Shown: positions 36,644 through 48,984 of the stretch, piece after piece
How positions within the stretch are numbered: the stretch's first letter is position 1
Layout: each line of letters starts with the position of its first letter
Assembly (NCBI GenBank): GCA_025201345.1
Contig: JAIXMG010000021.1
Location: 468,501 to 532,500 of the forward strand
Source: Thamnidium elegans
Taxonomy: Eukaryota > Mucoromycota > Mucoromycetes > Mucorales > Mucoraceae
DNA: 64,000 nt
Reading direction: 5' to 3'
Translations under genes and position numbers: made by a program
The notes under the pieces: generated by a model
The model's input: only the letters and a program-made list of their open reading frames with translations
The model's database searches: none
What the model was told of the DNA's origin: nothing

Positions 36644-39026
36644 TTATTTGGAGATTTTATCGAGTTTGCTTTGGATCAATAATTCCATTTCTTGTAAAGA
36701 CTTTAAAGAGATAACTTTAGCAGGATCCATCAAGTGCAATCTATTCTTGATCATATCTATTTTTTCTAAAGCTGATACACCCCATTTATCAATAGGATTG
36801 GGTTGTATGTTTGGTTCACTTAACAAGGTCTTTAACATGGATAATCTACCAACACAAATCGCAATATCAATTGCACGATGTCCTTCTACAGGATCTGCCC
36901 AGTTGACGTCAAAACCAGCATGAAGAGCAACTTGCACCCATTTGATATTATTACTTTTGATAGCTTTAAACCAAAATGGACCCATATCATTTACTTCACT
37001 CTCGGCCAAATGTGCACCAGCATCTCGTAAGATTCGAACTACCTCTACACGTTTTTCTACAATAGCATTGAATAAAGGTGTATGGCCTGATCTATCTCTA
37101 ACATGAATAGCAGCACCTTGTAACAACAAATATTCTACAATCTTAAAGTTTCCTTCTCTACTAGCTACATGTAAAGGTACACGACCATCATAATCAACAC
37201 AGTTCAAATTAATCAATTCACCTAATCCTTCCACTAATAAACGAAGGCCTTCCAAATCATTGGAACCTGCAGCAGAACAAAGTAAAACGGGTGCTAAAGC
37301 CTTTTGAGCTAATGTTTCTTCTTCTACAGACATATTTAAATCTTCTTCTTCTACAGCTGGTTTACCACCAGAAAATTTCATCAAGATATTCACCAGTAAA
37401 CTTGTTCTGCTGGTAGAGGCGCTGAACCTTTGGTAAGGTGCGCGTACAGTTAATTCACCACGTAAATTACGAGTCATCATTTTACGGACATGAGCTGGAT
37501 CATCTGGTGTCTTTCCCAATAAATAAGAGAGTTTTGTTAAGGCACATTCGGGAGTCATATCGGCTCCAGGGACTACACCTACAGCAGACAATTGTTTACC
37601 AGTTGCATAGGCATCAGTCACTAAACCTTTACGACATTGTGTACAATTAACAATGACCACACCTCGATCACTAGCATCCTTTAAAGCAGCTAATAAAGCA
37701 GGACGAGCAGGAGCATTACCAGCACCGAATGTTTCTAATACAACACCTTGCAAAGGAGGAGCTAAAAAGGAACGAATGGTTGAATCATTGATACCAGGGA
37801 ATAAACGAAGAGAACCAACATTTGGATTTAAAGTTTTGCTGACAGTAAATTTAGCAATTTGAGTTGGACGAAGTACAATTGGCCATTTGACATCAATATT
37901 AATTCCGACATCGACAAGTGAAGGTATATTAGGTGAATCAAATGCTTCGAAATCAACAGCACTGATTTTACTTGTTCTATTACCACGGTATAATTTTTTA
38001 CCAAAATATAAAGATACTTCTGGAATAACAAAGTGACCAGCAATAGTTAATGCACCTAATAAATTTTCTACTGCATCATTTCTAACTTCAGTTAAGGGTA
38101 CTTGAGACCCTGTGATGATGACAGTTTTTCCTAATTCTTCCAACATAAAACTTAAGGCACTTGCTGTATAAGCCATGGTATCAGTACCGTGTAAAACAAT
38201 AAATGCATCATATAATTGATAGTTTTCTTGAATATCTGCTGCAATACGGACCCAATCTACAAATAAATAAAAAAGTGACACATTTTTCCCGCTTCCCAGT
38301 TAGAAAAAAAGATCTCATCTAAAAAAGCAGTGATTTTTTTTACCTGACATTGTAATGTCACACGAATCTAAAAGAGGCGCATACTCAAGAATAGAATATC
38401 TATTAAATACCGTGAGAATCTTTTCTTGTTTTTCCCGTTTTATATTTTTACCTAATTCTTTTACCAAATAAACTGACAGGTGTAATAAGACTAGGTAATT
38501 GAAATGTATTGGATTGTCCTTTCTGAGGTCCTTCTTGTTCAATAGATCGTACTGTGTTTGTAATTCTACCATATTCATGCTTTAAGCTCTTTTTCTCTGA
38601 GTTATTTAAACTATCTAAACTATCATGCGAGGAACAACGAGAGAGTGCTGGTTTATCTTCGTTTGTTGGGTCATGAAACCGTCTTACTTTTGACAACGAC
38701 TCTGCAAGGTAATTGGGAAGCTATGTACGACATGTCAATGAGTGTTTAAACAGCAATATAAAAAATAAAAACTTACAGGAATGTAACCATGCTCTGGTGT
38801 GTGTTTCATACCAATAGTACCACCAGTATAAATGACAAGTACTCGCGATACATCTATATATTTATTTTCAGCAAATCGAAAAAAAAAACTATTGTATATA
38901 TTTTTTAAAAAAAAAAATACCTGGCACCAACATGTCATTACGATCAACACCCAATTGATGACCAACTGCAGCATTGTCATAAACTAAACTCCCTTTTGAA
39001 GGTATACTATTCTTTGCTGGCAACAT
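36644..39026 (-). CDS. L-asparaginase with C-terminal ankyrin repeats (ASPG-type)
   Basis: Hydrolyses asparagine to aspartate and ammonia, probably in the cytosol (no signal peptide). Exons 39026-38921, 38853-38777, 38720-38452, 38399-38344 and 38256-36644 give 2121 nt, 706 aa. The first catalytic Thr sits in IYTGGTIGMKHTPEHGY (about residue 45). The second motif is LHGTDTMAYTASALSFMLE, followed by ITGSQVPLTEVRNDAVENL. A Ser-rich insert of about 60 residues separates the first motif from YSILEYAPLLDSCDIT. The last 200 residues hold about four ankyrin repeats (DGRVPLHVASREGNFKIVEY and HTPLFNAIVEKRVEVVRIL are clearest), the architecture of human ASPG and fungal homologues. An apparent frame break near 38450 is an intron whose removal restores KRIRYSILEY. 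Confidence 0.93.
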
Positions 39027-39070
39027 TTTGAAGTAATAATAATAAAAGAGCAAAGAAAGAAAAGGGATAA

Positions 39071-39074
<4 letters not shown>

Positions 39075-39116
<42 letters not shown>
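39075..39116. repeat. 42-nt poly(T) tract upstream of asparaginase
   Basis: Lies 49 nt before the asparaginase ATG, so it is poly(A) on the coding strand and probably part of promoter or 5' UTR. Long A-runs just before start codons recur in this window (CK2 alpha, the USP-like gene, the kinase-like gene). Confidence 0.85.
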
Positions 39117-39122
<6 letters not shown>

Positions 39123-39239
39123 GGTCTCAAAAAAAGCGTTTATAATTCCGCTTTTATTTGTTTGATAGCAGTTAATGATGATGATTCTCAGACTACTTGG
39201 TGTCATATACTATATTTATTGTTATTTACAGCTGATACA

Positions 39240-40949
39240 CTAGTTTTGAAACACAAATCGCAGAAGATCAAGTGCATTTTGCTGCATAGTCTCATCACGT
39301 AATTCAAGGTTTAATTCAGAACAAAATTTATCCAAATGTTGATACTTGCTTAAAACTAACTTTTTGTATATACTCTCCAAGTTGCCTGTATTCGATTTCA
39401 TTAATGTTGAAATATAAACTCTCAGTGTATTTTTGAATAGGACGTTATTCAGGGCTACACACATAAAAAAAAAAGAGGGTTAGGTTATTGATACACCTGC
39501 ACATAAAAAATAAAATAAAAAAAATATACCTTGATCCAAATTACTGCCGTTGAATTTAATAAGGCTATTCGTTGTTTTATCAAGTGAAATATCCCAATCT
39601 AATAGTTTAATCCAAGCTTGCATTCTATTCAATCTCTCTTGTTCTGTAGCGCGCTTATTTAATAATGTTCTCAGTTCTTTTAAAGTAGCAAGATCATGTT
39701 TATGTTGATCTGAACTGATGATTTGACTGATAAATTGGTGTACATTATTTCTTAATTTGGCTTCTTCTATACGTAACTCTTGTTGTTCTTGCTCCGCCAA
39801 TTTCTTTTCTATTTTCAACTTGTGTTTTCTTTCATACTCTTCCAATCCAGCTTGCTGTTTAGCAATCTCTAATGTCTTTTGCCTCTTTGCTTCTATATCT
39901 TGCTTCACCTCTAATCTACTGCTTCTTTTTTTAGGTATGAGTTCTAATTCTTTTGATCTCCTTAATTTTGCTTCTTTTCTCGCTTTAGCTGCTTTCACCG
40001 ATTCCAATTTATGAATGACTTGTGAACCAATTTCGATTATTTTACTGCGTAGTTCTTTGCTGCCAGTGCGATTACAAGGTTGAAATGTGGTGATGGTATC
40101 TTGCCATTCTTGTTCAGTAGAACACATCAATTGAAACGTAAAATCCGTATCGATTATATTTTGACCTCTTTTTCCATTGGGGATTGGGATCTCTCTATAA
40201 AGTCGTGTATCTAGAGAAGAAAAAAAAGGGGGAAAATCCAGTTAATCAATGGATAAAGAAAGGAAGAAAGAATTTAAGACTTACCACCAAAATACCAATA
40301 TGTCCAGCCTTGATAATCAGTTCCTAAAGGTTCGACTCTCTATATGTACGGTCAAAATCCCTTCATTATTGTTATTATTATTAGCACTTACTATTTCTTC
40401 AGCTGGTTTCTCATTTTTAAAACTAACAAACTTGTCATCTAAATTTTGCAAGTGTAAGTCTTGAATATCTTTTAAAAGGCTTATTTTATCCAAGACCGAT
40501 AAAGAAGCAAAAGGAGTAGAGTACTGCGGAAACAGACGAGATAAATGCTGATCCAAATTATTGACATTTAACGTGATACGTCGATTTAATAGTGGTGCAA
40601 TAATTTGAATTAAAAATTGAACTATATAATTATCAAGTGGTAGTTCTGGTTGAGAAGTATTGGACGATACACTTGATTCGCGTCCGATTTGACTTTTGTC
40701 CCATTTTTCAAGTAGTAAACTTTCTTCTAATTTTTCAATAAAAAGTTTAGGTAATTCAAAATACTCTTGAAACCTATTAAAGAACTGAACTGTGTTGATA
40801 AACTTCCAAGAAGAAGAAAGTATTTCTTCTGTTAAAAAGTTATAAAGATTAATAAATAACACTCTTAATTATATCGTTTTGCTATTACCTGGACTAGAGT
40901 TTTTGGTTACTGAAATGGTTGGCTTTTCTTTAGTATTACGTGAAGGCAT
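39240..40949 (-). CDS. DDT/WHIM-type chromatin-remodelling protein (CECR2/RSF1-like)
   Basis: Likely accessory subunit of an ISWI-type nucleosome remodeller in the nucleus. Exons 40949-40889, 40828-40392, 40339-40285, 40210-39530 and 39454-39240 give 1449 nt, 482 aa. The N-terminal third carries a DDT-like helical bundle (LPLDNYIVQFLIQIIAPLLN; LDKISLLKDIQDLHLQ). It is followed by the diagnostic RVEPLGTDYQGWTYWYFG and DTRLYREIP. Next comes a long highly charged helix (about residues 240-370, KAAKARKEAKLRRSKELELI) predicted as coiled coil, and a helical tail. No PHD finger or bromodomain is visible, unlike animal CECR2 or RSF1. The Asn-rich open stretch near 40330-40390 is intron, not protein. 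It is divergent from CK2 alpha. Confidence 0.82.
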
Positions 40950-41109
40950 ATATTTGTAAAAAAGAAAAAAAAAATGATACAACACGTCATCTTAAAAAAA
41001 AGAAGATTTAAATTTTATGTGTGACTTTAGAAAAAAAAAAAAAAAAAAAAAAAGAAAGTATATAATTGTTTTTCTTTTTCTTTCTGGAGCAAACCAAAAA
41101 AAAAAAAAA
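40950..41109. promoter_or_regulatory. 160-nt divergent promoter between DDT gene and CK2 alpha
   Basis: The two start codons are only 160 nt apart. The region is A/T-rich with long A-tracts directly upstream of the CK2 alpha ATG. No TATA box or clear factor site stands out. Confidence 0.6.
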
Positions 41110-42520
41110 ATGAGTTCATCTGGAACAGGAAGTAAAAGTATAGCCCGGTGCTATGCTGATGTCAATGCAAAGATGCCTACCGCTTATTGGGATTACGACA
41201 ACCTTCAGGTTGAATGGGGGTAAGTACTTTTGTTATTGAAAAAAAAAAAGAAGAAGCCAAAAACTAAGTTCTTTTTTCTTGAAATAATTAAATAGAAACC
41301 AAGATAACTATGAAATTATTCGTAAAGTAGGACGTGGTAAATACTCTGAAGTATTCCAAGGTATCAATATCACCAATGATCATAAATGTGTTATCAAAGC
41401 CTTGAAACCCGTAAAGAAGAAGAAGATTAGACGTGAAATCAAAATTCTTCAAAATTTGGCTGGTGGAACCAACATTGTTGGTTTGTTGGATATTGTTAGA
41501 GACCCTATTGTAAGCCCTTTTTCTTATGTAATTTTATTTTATTTTCTTTAAAATTAACTTTGCTTTCTTATTAGTCACGAACTCCTGCTATTATCTCAGA
41601 GTATGTCAACAATACCGAGTTCAAGATCCTTTATCCTCGTTTTACAGTATTCGACATTCAATTCTACATGTATGAGTTATTAAAGGTAAGAGATGACTAA
41701 AAAAAAAAAAAAAAAAAAAAAATATATATATATAATAATAATATTATTGTAGGCTTTGGATTATTGTCATTCTAAAGGTATTATGCATCGTGACGTGAAA
41801 CCCCATAATGTCATGATTGATCATGAAAAGAAGCAGGTAATAATTATCTATTTATTTTTACTCGGGGAAAAAAATTTAACCACTATATTTTATTTTAGTT
41901 GCGTTTAATTGATTGGGGTTTAGCAGAATTTTATCATGCAGGAACAGAGTATAATGTACGCGTCGCATCAAGATATTTCAAAGGGCCTGAGCTTTTAGTT
42001 GATTTCCAAGAATATGATTATAGTTTGGATATGTGGAGTTATGGTTGTATGTTTGCTAGTATGGTAAAGTGATAAATTAAGACTACGATAAAGCATTTTT
42101 TTTTTTTTTGCTAAAAGTATAGTTTTTTCAATTAGATCTTCCGTAAGGAACCATTTTTCCATGGCCACGATAACTATGATCAATTAGTAAAGATTGCTCG
42201 CGTACTTGGTACAGATGAACTCTTCAAGTATACTGAAAAGTATTCTATTAAACTTTCTTCTGAGTACAATAATATCTTGGGAAGACATGTTCGTAAACCT
42301 TGGACTAAGTTCGTCACAAATGATAACCAAAGATTCGTTACTGATGATTCCGTTGACTTTTTGGATAAGTTATTGAGATATGACCATCAAGAGCGTCTTA
42401 CCGCAAAAGAAGCTATGGCTCACCCTTATTTTGGTAAGATCTTTTTCATTTTTTTTTTTTTAAAAAGAAAAATGCCTGTTTTTTAACCTTTTTAATTTAG
42501 ATGCTGTGAGACAAAATTAA
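41110..42520 (+). CDS. CKA1: Casein kinase 2 catalytic subunit alpha
   Basis: Constitutively active acidophilic Ser/Thr kinase. Exons 41110-41219, 41296-41509, 41575-41685, 41753-41836, 41899-42063, 42136-42433 and 42501-42520 give 1002 nt, 333 aa, the normal CK2 alpha length. Visible: glycine loop [12 protein letters not shown]; catalytic Lys in [12 protein letters not shown], which is also the CK2-specific basic cluster; [12 protein letters not shown]; the CK2-specific DWG (LIDWGLAEF) in place of DFG; activation segment [15 protein letters not shown]; and tail AMAHPYFDAVRQN. The last exon is only 20 nt. The start is fixed by [19 protein letters not shown], followed by the [12 protein letters not shown] motif of the family. 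Confidence 0.97.
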
Positions 42521-42751
42521 CCATTTACATATAAAAAAATAAATAATAAACTGTTAAATATATTCGGTATAAAAACAACCTTGTAATACTTTATTTTTCA
42601 GTTGCATGAATATTTCAACTGGTAAACAGAGTGGTTCCTTTAGGTCGAAAAAGCAGTCTTTTTTTTCTAACCTGTGACTATGATCTCTTTTTTTTTTTTT
42701 TTTTTTTTTTTTTTGTTCTTTTTCTCTGTACACACATAACTGCAAAAAAAA

Positions 42752-44742
42752 ATGTCGAACCAACAACGAGCAGAAAAAGTAGTAAAAGGAGGAAAGAACG
42801 AGACCTTTGCTCAAAAGAACACAGTCAACAGTTTATTAAACCGAGCCATCAAGTTTAGAAAATCACGTTATGTCGATCAAAAGTTGGAACTCTTCAAGAA
42901 AAAGTTTGCACCTGTCAATGGTACTGCAGGTGTAGTTCATGCTACCTCTGCCTACGATAACATTTCTGGCTCTGGTGGCGATACGATTGTCGATAAAATT
43001 GACGCTAATGGCTTTGAGAACCCTTCAAAAGTATTGTTTGCTAAAGATAAACTTAATTCTGGCTGGAATAATATTCACCCTGTTGGATCGGGTTTGAAGG
43101 ATCTCGGGCATCTTTCTTCATTGAATGCCGTGCTTCAAGTACTGACATATACTCCTGCTTTAGCCAATTATTTATTAGAAAGAAAGCATAGTGCTAATTG
43201 TAAGCCTTTATATATATATATATATTATGCAAAAGAAAAAAAAAACTAATAGAAAATGACAGGTACAATCCAGGATTATTGTTTTGTTTGTGCTGTTGAA
43301 GAGCACGTTAGAACAGCCTTAAAAGGCTCCCCTTATGCTCTTCAACCTCGTGTCTTTGTAGGAAAATTAAAGAGTACGTTACAATTGCATATATATTTAA
43401 CAAAGGGTGGGAGAGGCTAACACATGTTTATTTACACCAATTAGAAATGAAGAATGGTTCATCCAAAGACGCATACGATGTTTGGAATTATTTCATGGAA
43501 CAAATTCAATCATTTTTAATCTCAGAGAAAACAACCAAAGACAAGCTTGTAGCAAAGACTTCAGCATTATACCAAATCTTTGGTGGATATATTCAAACCA
43601 AACTTGAATGCGCATCTTGTAACCAACCCGAAAACACATACGACTCTTTCCTTAGTTTAAGTTTGGATCTTACTCAATGTAGTTCTGTCGAAAGATGCTT
43701 AACAAAGCATTTTAAGGAACAGGTATCAGCTATCAAAGAATGTGTGCACTGTCAAAATGAAGGAGAATTAACTGGCAAGAAATCTGTGTATAAGACACCA
43801 ATGACAATCGCTATTCAGTTACAAAGATTCAACCAAGACAGTGATAGAACTAAAATTAATAAGACAGTCAAGTTTGAAGAAACCATAGATATCAGTCGCA
43901 TAGTAACTGAAAGTGAAAAAGAGAATGTGAATACCAAATATAATCTTTATTCCATTATTGTACATACTGGTGATGCTATTCATAATGGTCGTTATATGGC
44001 GTATGTTAAAAGTTCAAGTGGTGTTTGGTATTGTATGGATAATGAAAATGTACAGGTTGCAAGTATGAAGAGATTATTAGAAGAAAAGCCATACATGTTG
44101 TTTTACAATACACCACCCAAGGTTGAAAAGAGAGAAAAGAAGAAGCCTGTCAAGAAAGAGAATAAGGAAATTGCGGTTGAACCTGTAGTATTAGAAGACA
44201 TAGAACAAAAGCAAGTTGTCGAAGAAGAGGAAGAGGAAGAGAAAGAAGAAGTTATGTTACCTGAAGTGGATGAAGACGAGGAAGAAGAAAAGGAAAGATT
44301 AAGAAAGGCATTGGAAGAAGCATCTACTAAAGAGAAGATTGATAATACAGCGGCCATTGTAGTAGACGCCAATGAAAATATGAAATCTAAGCGTGATAAA
44401 TTGGGAGCCTTAATTGAAAAGGAAAGCTTACAAAGTAAAAGTTCTAAAGTAAAGGAAGAACTATTAACTAAATTGGCAAATAACCAATTTGAGGATGAAA
44501 TTGGTACTTGGGAAGAAGATATTGGATCAACAGTTGAAAAGAGAAAATCAGTATTAAAGCAATTTAAACAAAAGAGAAAGAGAGTTGATATGTACGATCT
44601 TGACTATGATCGTGGTAAAGTCAAGAAGATTAAAAACAAGCAAGAAGAGAAATTCAATAAGCCAAATATGTTCCAAATTACTGCTGAAAAGACAGCTGAT
44701 AGAATTAAAAAGAACAAGGGAAAGCGTGTTGGAAAAACATAA
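42752..44742 (+). CDS. USP36/Ubp10-like protein lacking catalytic Cys and His (pseudo-deubiquitinase)
   Basis: Exons 42752-43199, 43263-43373 and 43445-44742 give 1857 nt, 618 aa. The USP fold is recognisable: a Cys-box-like GSGLKDLGHLSSLNAVLQVL (about residues 111-130), TPALANYLLERKHSANC, DYCFVCAVEEHV, FGGYIQTKLECASC with a later CVHC (finger), PMTIAIQLQRFN, and a His-box-like AIHNGRYMAYVKSSSGVWYC then MDNENV. Canonical USP36 has GNTCFLN and GHY; here the Cys position is Ser, the Asn before it is His, and the catalytic His is Arg, while the third Asp is kept. The tail is acidic then Lys-rich and ends with the family's DLDYDRGKVKKIK segment, typical of nucleolar USP36/Dot4. It is probably a non-hydrolytic ubiquitin- or nucleolar-binding protein; the fold assignment is firm, the role inferred. 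Confidence 0.85.
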
Positions 44743-44917
44743 AAAAAAAATTTAGATTGTGTGACTGGCTACTGCTTTCACTGTAGCGCAGCAATGTGTT
44801 TACATATAAAAAAAAAAAATATTTTTTTTTTTTGGCTCCTTTTTTCTTTCTTAACTTTTTTTTTAAAAAAAAATAAAAAAAAACTAAACTAAACTCAACA
44901 AGAAATCGAAACAAAAA

Positions 44918-46085
44918 ATGTCAGTTAGTACTGGTGACAGTCTAATGAGACAATGCGTACTTGTATTAGACGCAATTTGCTCTCAGTTTAATTGTGTCGA
45001 GTTTATTACGACATTGCAAAGAATAGAAGCAAATTTATTTAGTAGCGCCTATAAAAACTTTAATGACTTTCAAAACGAGTTACTTACTATTTCTCAAATA
45101 ACACCCGAATTTTTAAATTCTATTGAATTATGGTAACGCTGATATAAAATAAAAAAATGTACTTGTTTAAAGCTGGTTTAGTAACCATTCTTTTTTTTTA
45201 TTAGTGTTGAAAACAAAGTTCCAGAAGAATATTGTACAACCCCTATATATTCTTCTATACAATATCACGAACAAAGGTAATTCTTTTATATATATACACA
45301 TATAAGTCACAAGTAACAAAAAAAAAGAAAAAAGAAAAAAAAAAGTAATTATTTGTATAATAATAGTGTGATGTATTCTGTAAATATTAAATCATATCAT
45401 CAATTACATTCTTCTCTCTATGATGCTTTGAAAAACCCATCAAATTTACCTCTACATCGTTTATACATAATTAAAAATGGTCATTTTCTGCTTAACGCAA
45501 GAGATAGTATACACAACTTTATAACTTTATTCTTTGACGTTGAAACAAACCAGTCTGATGAAAATCCAGATATTTCATTTATTAAAGCCAACATAGCCAC
45601 AGTTCATCCTGTAGGTGAATTACATACCTCAACACTGGACACATTTGAAGGTTGGATCAAAGTCAAAATAGCTCACTCAAAGACTATTCGATCTATTATA
45701 CCCACTGCACTAGCTGAACGATTATTCGAAAAAAAGGAACAGATGCCACGTAAAATATCAATAAAATCGGCGACAGATCTAATTACTGCACGACAAAATG
45801 AATTGACACGTCAGTTCTTGATTCATGTCACTGGTTCTCGCGTAAAAGAAATTGAACCTTGTTATCATATCAACTTAAAAAATTTATTGCAATCATCGCC
45901 AAATGAATATACCCCGTCATCTTTAAATATGTCAAACTCAATACCAAGGTACAGATATATACGTTTTTTTTTTAAAAAAAAAAAGAAGTATAAAAACTGA
46001 TAAAATTTAAAAATCATCTAGTGATAAATTAATCGAACAACCAAGGTAACACCATTTCATATATTTTAACCTTGCATGAAAATTT

Positions 46086-46122
<37 letters not shown>

Positions 46123-48273
46123 TAGCTTACTTGCAAACACTCAACCCGATAAAAAAGAAACTGTAAATATCTTATCAACAACCGAACCAAAATCCACCTT
46201 ACAAACGCAAGATAATATTTCTGAACCTAAAAAACCAGCCTTTAAAAAGTATTGGCGAAAGCTTGAAAAATGTACGTATGTTATTTATATATAAAAGTCA
46301 CTAATGTACTCATCATTTTTTCTTTCTTAGTTGCTTGTGAAAAGAATGTTGATATTGTACCAATGTCAAAATATGGCACATACATTAAACGCAATACAGA
46401 TGCTGAAGGTTACTTTAAACACGTCTATTTTACAAGCGATAAAGTAATCCAAGTATTCCGTCGCTCTACTGCTGCACAACGTGTTGTTGAAATTGCCAGT
46501 CTCCTAGCTCTCAAGGACAAGAACCATATTGGCTGTATCAAAGAACTGATTTATGATGAAACAACGGAAGAAATCATTGGTTTAACTATGGAGCGATATA
46601 ATATGACATTGAAACAGTACTTAAAGTTACATTCACGACATCGATTGTCTGCTAAGCAACGCATGCATATTATCATCCAAATGTTAAAATCAATGTGTGA
46701 ATCACATCGATTAGGTATTGCACACCGAGACCTTTCCTCTGTTAACTTTATGATTGATACCAAAAATATGGACGATGAACCGCAATTGTATTTAATCGAT
46801 TTCGGAAAGGCTGTATTCTATTCTCCTATTGCTGCTAAAAAATGGTGGGTACGTTCAGACGACGCCAATCTTTATCTCGATGAAGTCAACCCTAGCTCAA
46901 AGCAAGAATTAGCTGTCTGGTGCAAGAACTTACCTTATGTTATGGCAAGACCTGATCACGGTTACAGATTCTACCGATCAATTCAAACCTTACCACGAGC
47001 TAACAAAGACCACGAATTATTACCTTACTTGATTGACCCTGCTGCAGAAGATATCTATTCGTTAGGAAACATCGTTTGGAAAATATTTTTAGATATTGAA
47101 CCTTGGCCTGGTGTATTTGATACCGATTTAAAAAAGTTGCGTGAAACTGTCGGTAAAGACGCTAATATCGATAAAGTGTTGGATCAAACCATGCCTGGTC
47201 CTTACAGTAAACTCTTTTTACAAAAGTTCTTAAGAGCACAACCACAAGATCGTAATTCTGCTGTTGAAATATTGTTTTGGTTAGAACGACCTGATATTCA
47301 AACTGCGTTGATTGCTGAATGGAGCCTTAAAGGTGGTGGCTCGAGAAAGGCGGTATACAAGGCTGTGGAGATTACTGCAACATTACCTGTCAAATCTGCT
47401 AATTTGACAAAGCAGAAAGTAAAACCTTTAACCGATCAAGAACCTAACGAGCTTCCGGTTAAAAGGACAAAGCAAGCAGAAGCCAAGAATCTCCTTGTGA
47501 AAAAGATAAAATCTATCGAGACTAAGCCGGAAATCAAAAAATCCGAAGTCAAGTATACTGTAAAGGATGGCATCAAATGTTATGCTAAATCAGGAATTCC
47601 TACTGGTAGACCTCGCCGAACATCTTTATCACGAAAAACAACAGAAGATAAGTCCCAGATTTCAAAACCGTCTTATCCATATGTCAAGACTGGTAAGCCA
47701 AGAGGCAGACCAAAGAAACCATATTCGCCTGTCATCAATACAACAACAGCAAAAGGCAGTACTCCTGTTGATGATGACGATGATAATTCAAATTTGTTAG
47801 AAAGTGTCAAGCATACAACTATCAAACAAGATGAACCAAAACCTACTGATAAGGTTCAAAAAGATGTCCCTGATAATATCCGCTCGTTTGAACAATCTCA
47901 TGACACAAAGTTGTCTACTCCACTCCCTTCTCCCAAACCGCTCCCTCCCGCCTTGTGCATGTCATCATCATCACGACCTCCATCCTTGTCGCCGCAGCAT
48001 GTACATCCCATTCAGTTGGACAGCTCACAATCAACATGCCTATCCATGTCCCCGGTTAGTCATGTTGATCCAACTGAACAGTTGGTTACATCTGCTGGCT
48101 GGTCACCAGAGATCGGCTCCAAGAAGAGAAAGGCTGTAAAGATCTCTGGTGACCCTGGGGTGTCGCAGGCGGATGACGGTGACAAGCTCAAGAAGCAATG
48201 TCTCGCTGTGACTGATGAATTCGACCGAGCTTTGTATAATATACTTCAAAGTCTCGGTCTTGATTCAGTCTAA
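44918..48273 (+). CDS. Divergent protein kinase-like protein with AT-hooks
   Basis: Exons 44918-45132, 45205-45276, 45367-45948, 46022-46045, 46126-46271 and 46331-48273 give 2982 nt, 993 aa; exon 4 is just 24 nt. The N-terminal 340 residues are unrecognised and mostly helical. The kinase-like domain spans about residues 350-690. It has a catalytic loop AHRDLSSVNFMID (near 475), DFG in LIDFGKAVF and an APE-region equivalent not obvious. I cannot find a normal glycine loop or VAIK lysine; the matching strand reads DKVIQVFRR. The C-terminal 300 residues are disordered and basic, with two AT-hook-like motifs (TGRPRRTS near 765, KPRGRPKKP near 800) and a Ser/Pro-rich stretch, suggesting chromatin association. 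Activity is uncertain. Confidence 0.75.
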
Positions 48274-48984
48274 TGTCCCACTCCTTTACACCCAGTTTTT
48301 TTTTTCTTTTGTAAATAAAATATTTTTAATAACCTCTATACATACACATATACTCTCGACTCGTTATTAAAGCAGGTTTTTTTTTTATGATTCTTGACAG
48401 CTGGTATGAGTGATGGGTGGAAGAAAATTGACCGTTCGTACCTAGAAGCGCTGACTGAAAGCATGTCTAGAAAGTGTTTATTTCAGGGATGAAACGTTTT
48501 ACGCCTCAATATAATGGCTCAAAGGTTTTAACATCCACAATACGCTTAATAAGGATTGATTAAATAATACACAGCAGTATATAGGTATGGCATATATATT
48601 CTTTTGATATCGTAATAACTATAATGGATAGAAACAAAGTGCTCGACCAGCAATGATATAAAAATACTTACGATAAGCATTATTACTTTGTGCGGCCCGA
48701 AAAAAAAAGATATGATAAACAAGTATTTATTTTTTAATGCAGTTAAAAATTGTCGATTAAACAAGTCCGTGATAGTAGTAGTACTACATATATACGAGGA
48801 TATAGTTGCTTACTATTTTATAAATGCGAATATACCTTTTAAAGCCAATATTTATCTATCTTTATCGAATTATTTATATTACTGCATCAGTCGAGATCAT
48901 GTGAGTGACGGTATTAACCAGTTCTCACCCTTTTTTTTTCAGTGTTTATTTTTCTTTCTTTCTCTTTTTTCTATATACATCATA
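48274..48984. other. Intergenic, no gene seen
   Basis: AT-rich. Short open frames on both strands (48546-48764 minus, 48688-48980 plus) lack protein character. The last 80 nt are the pyrimidine-rich leader of the PHAF1 homologue. Confidence 0.6.

Noticed and set aside
38440..38470. Apparent frameshift or 13-nt micro-intron in asparaginase
   Set aside because: A normal GT-AG intron from 38451 to 38400 joins KRIR to YSILEY exactly as expected for the family; all exons then sum to 707 codons.
40317..40391. Asn-rich tail (six Asn) as part of the DDT protein
   Set aside because: It begins with a GTAAGTGC donor and ends in ATAG; splicing restores RVEPLGTDYQGWTYWYFG, so it is intron.
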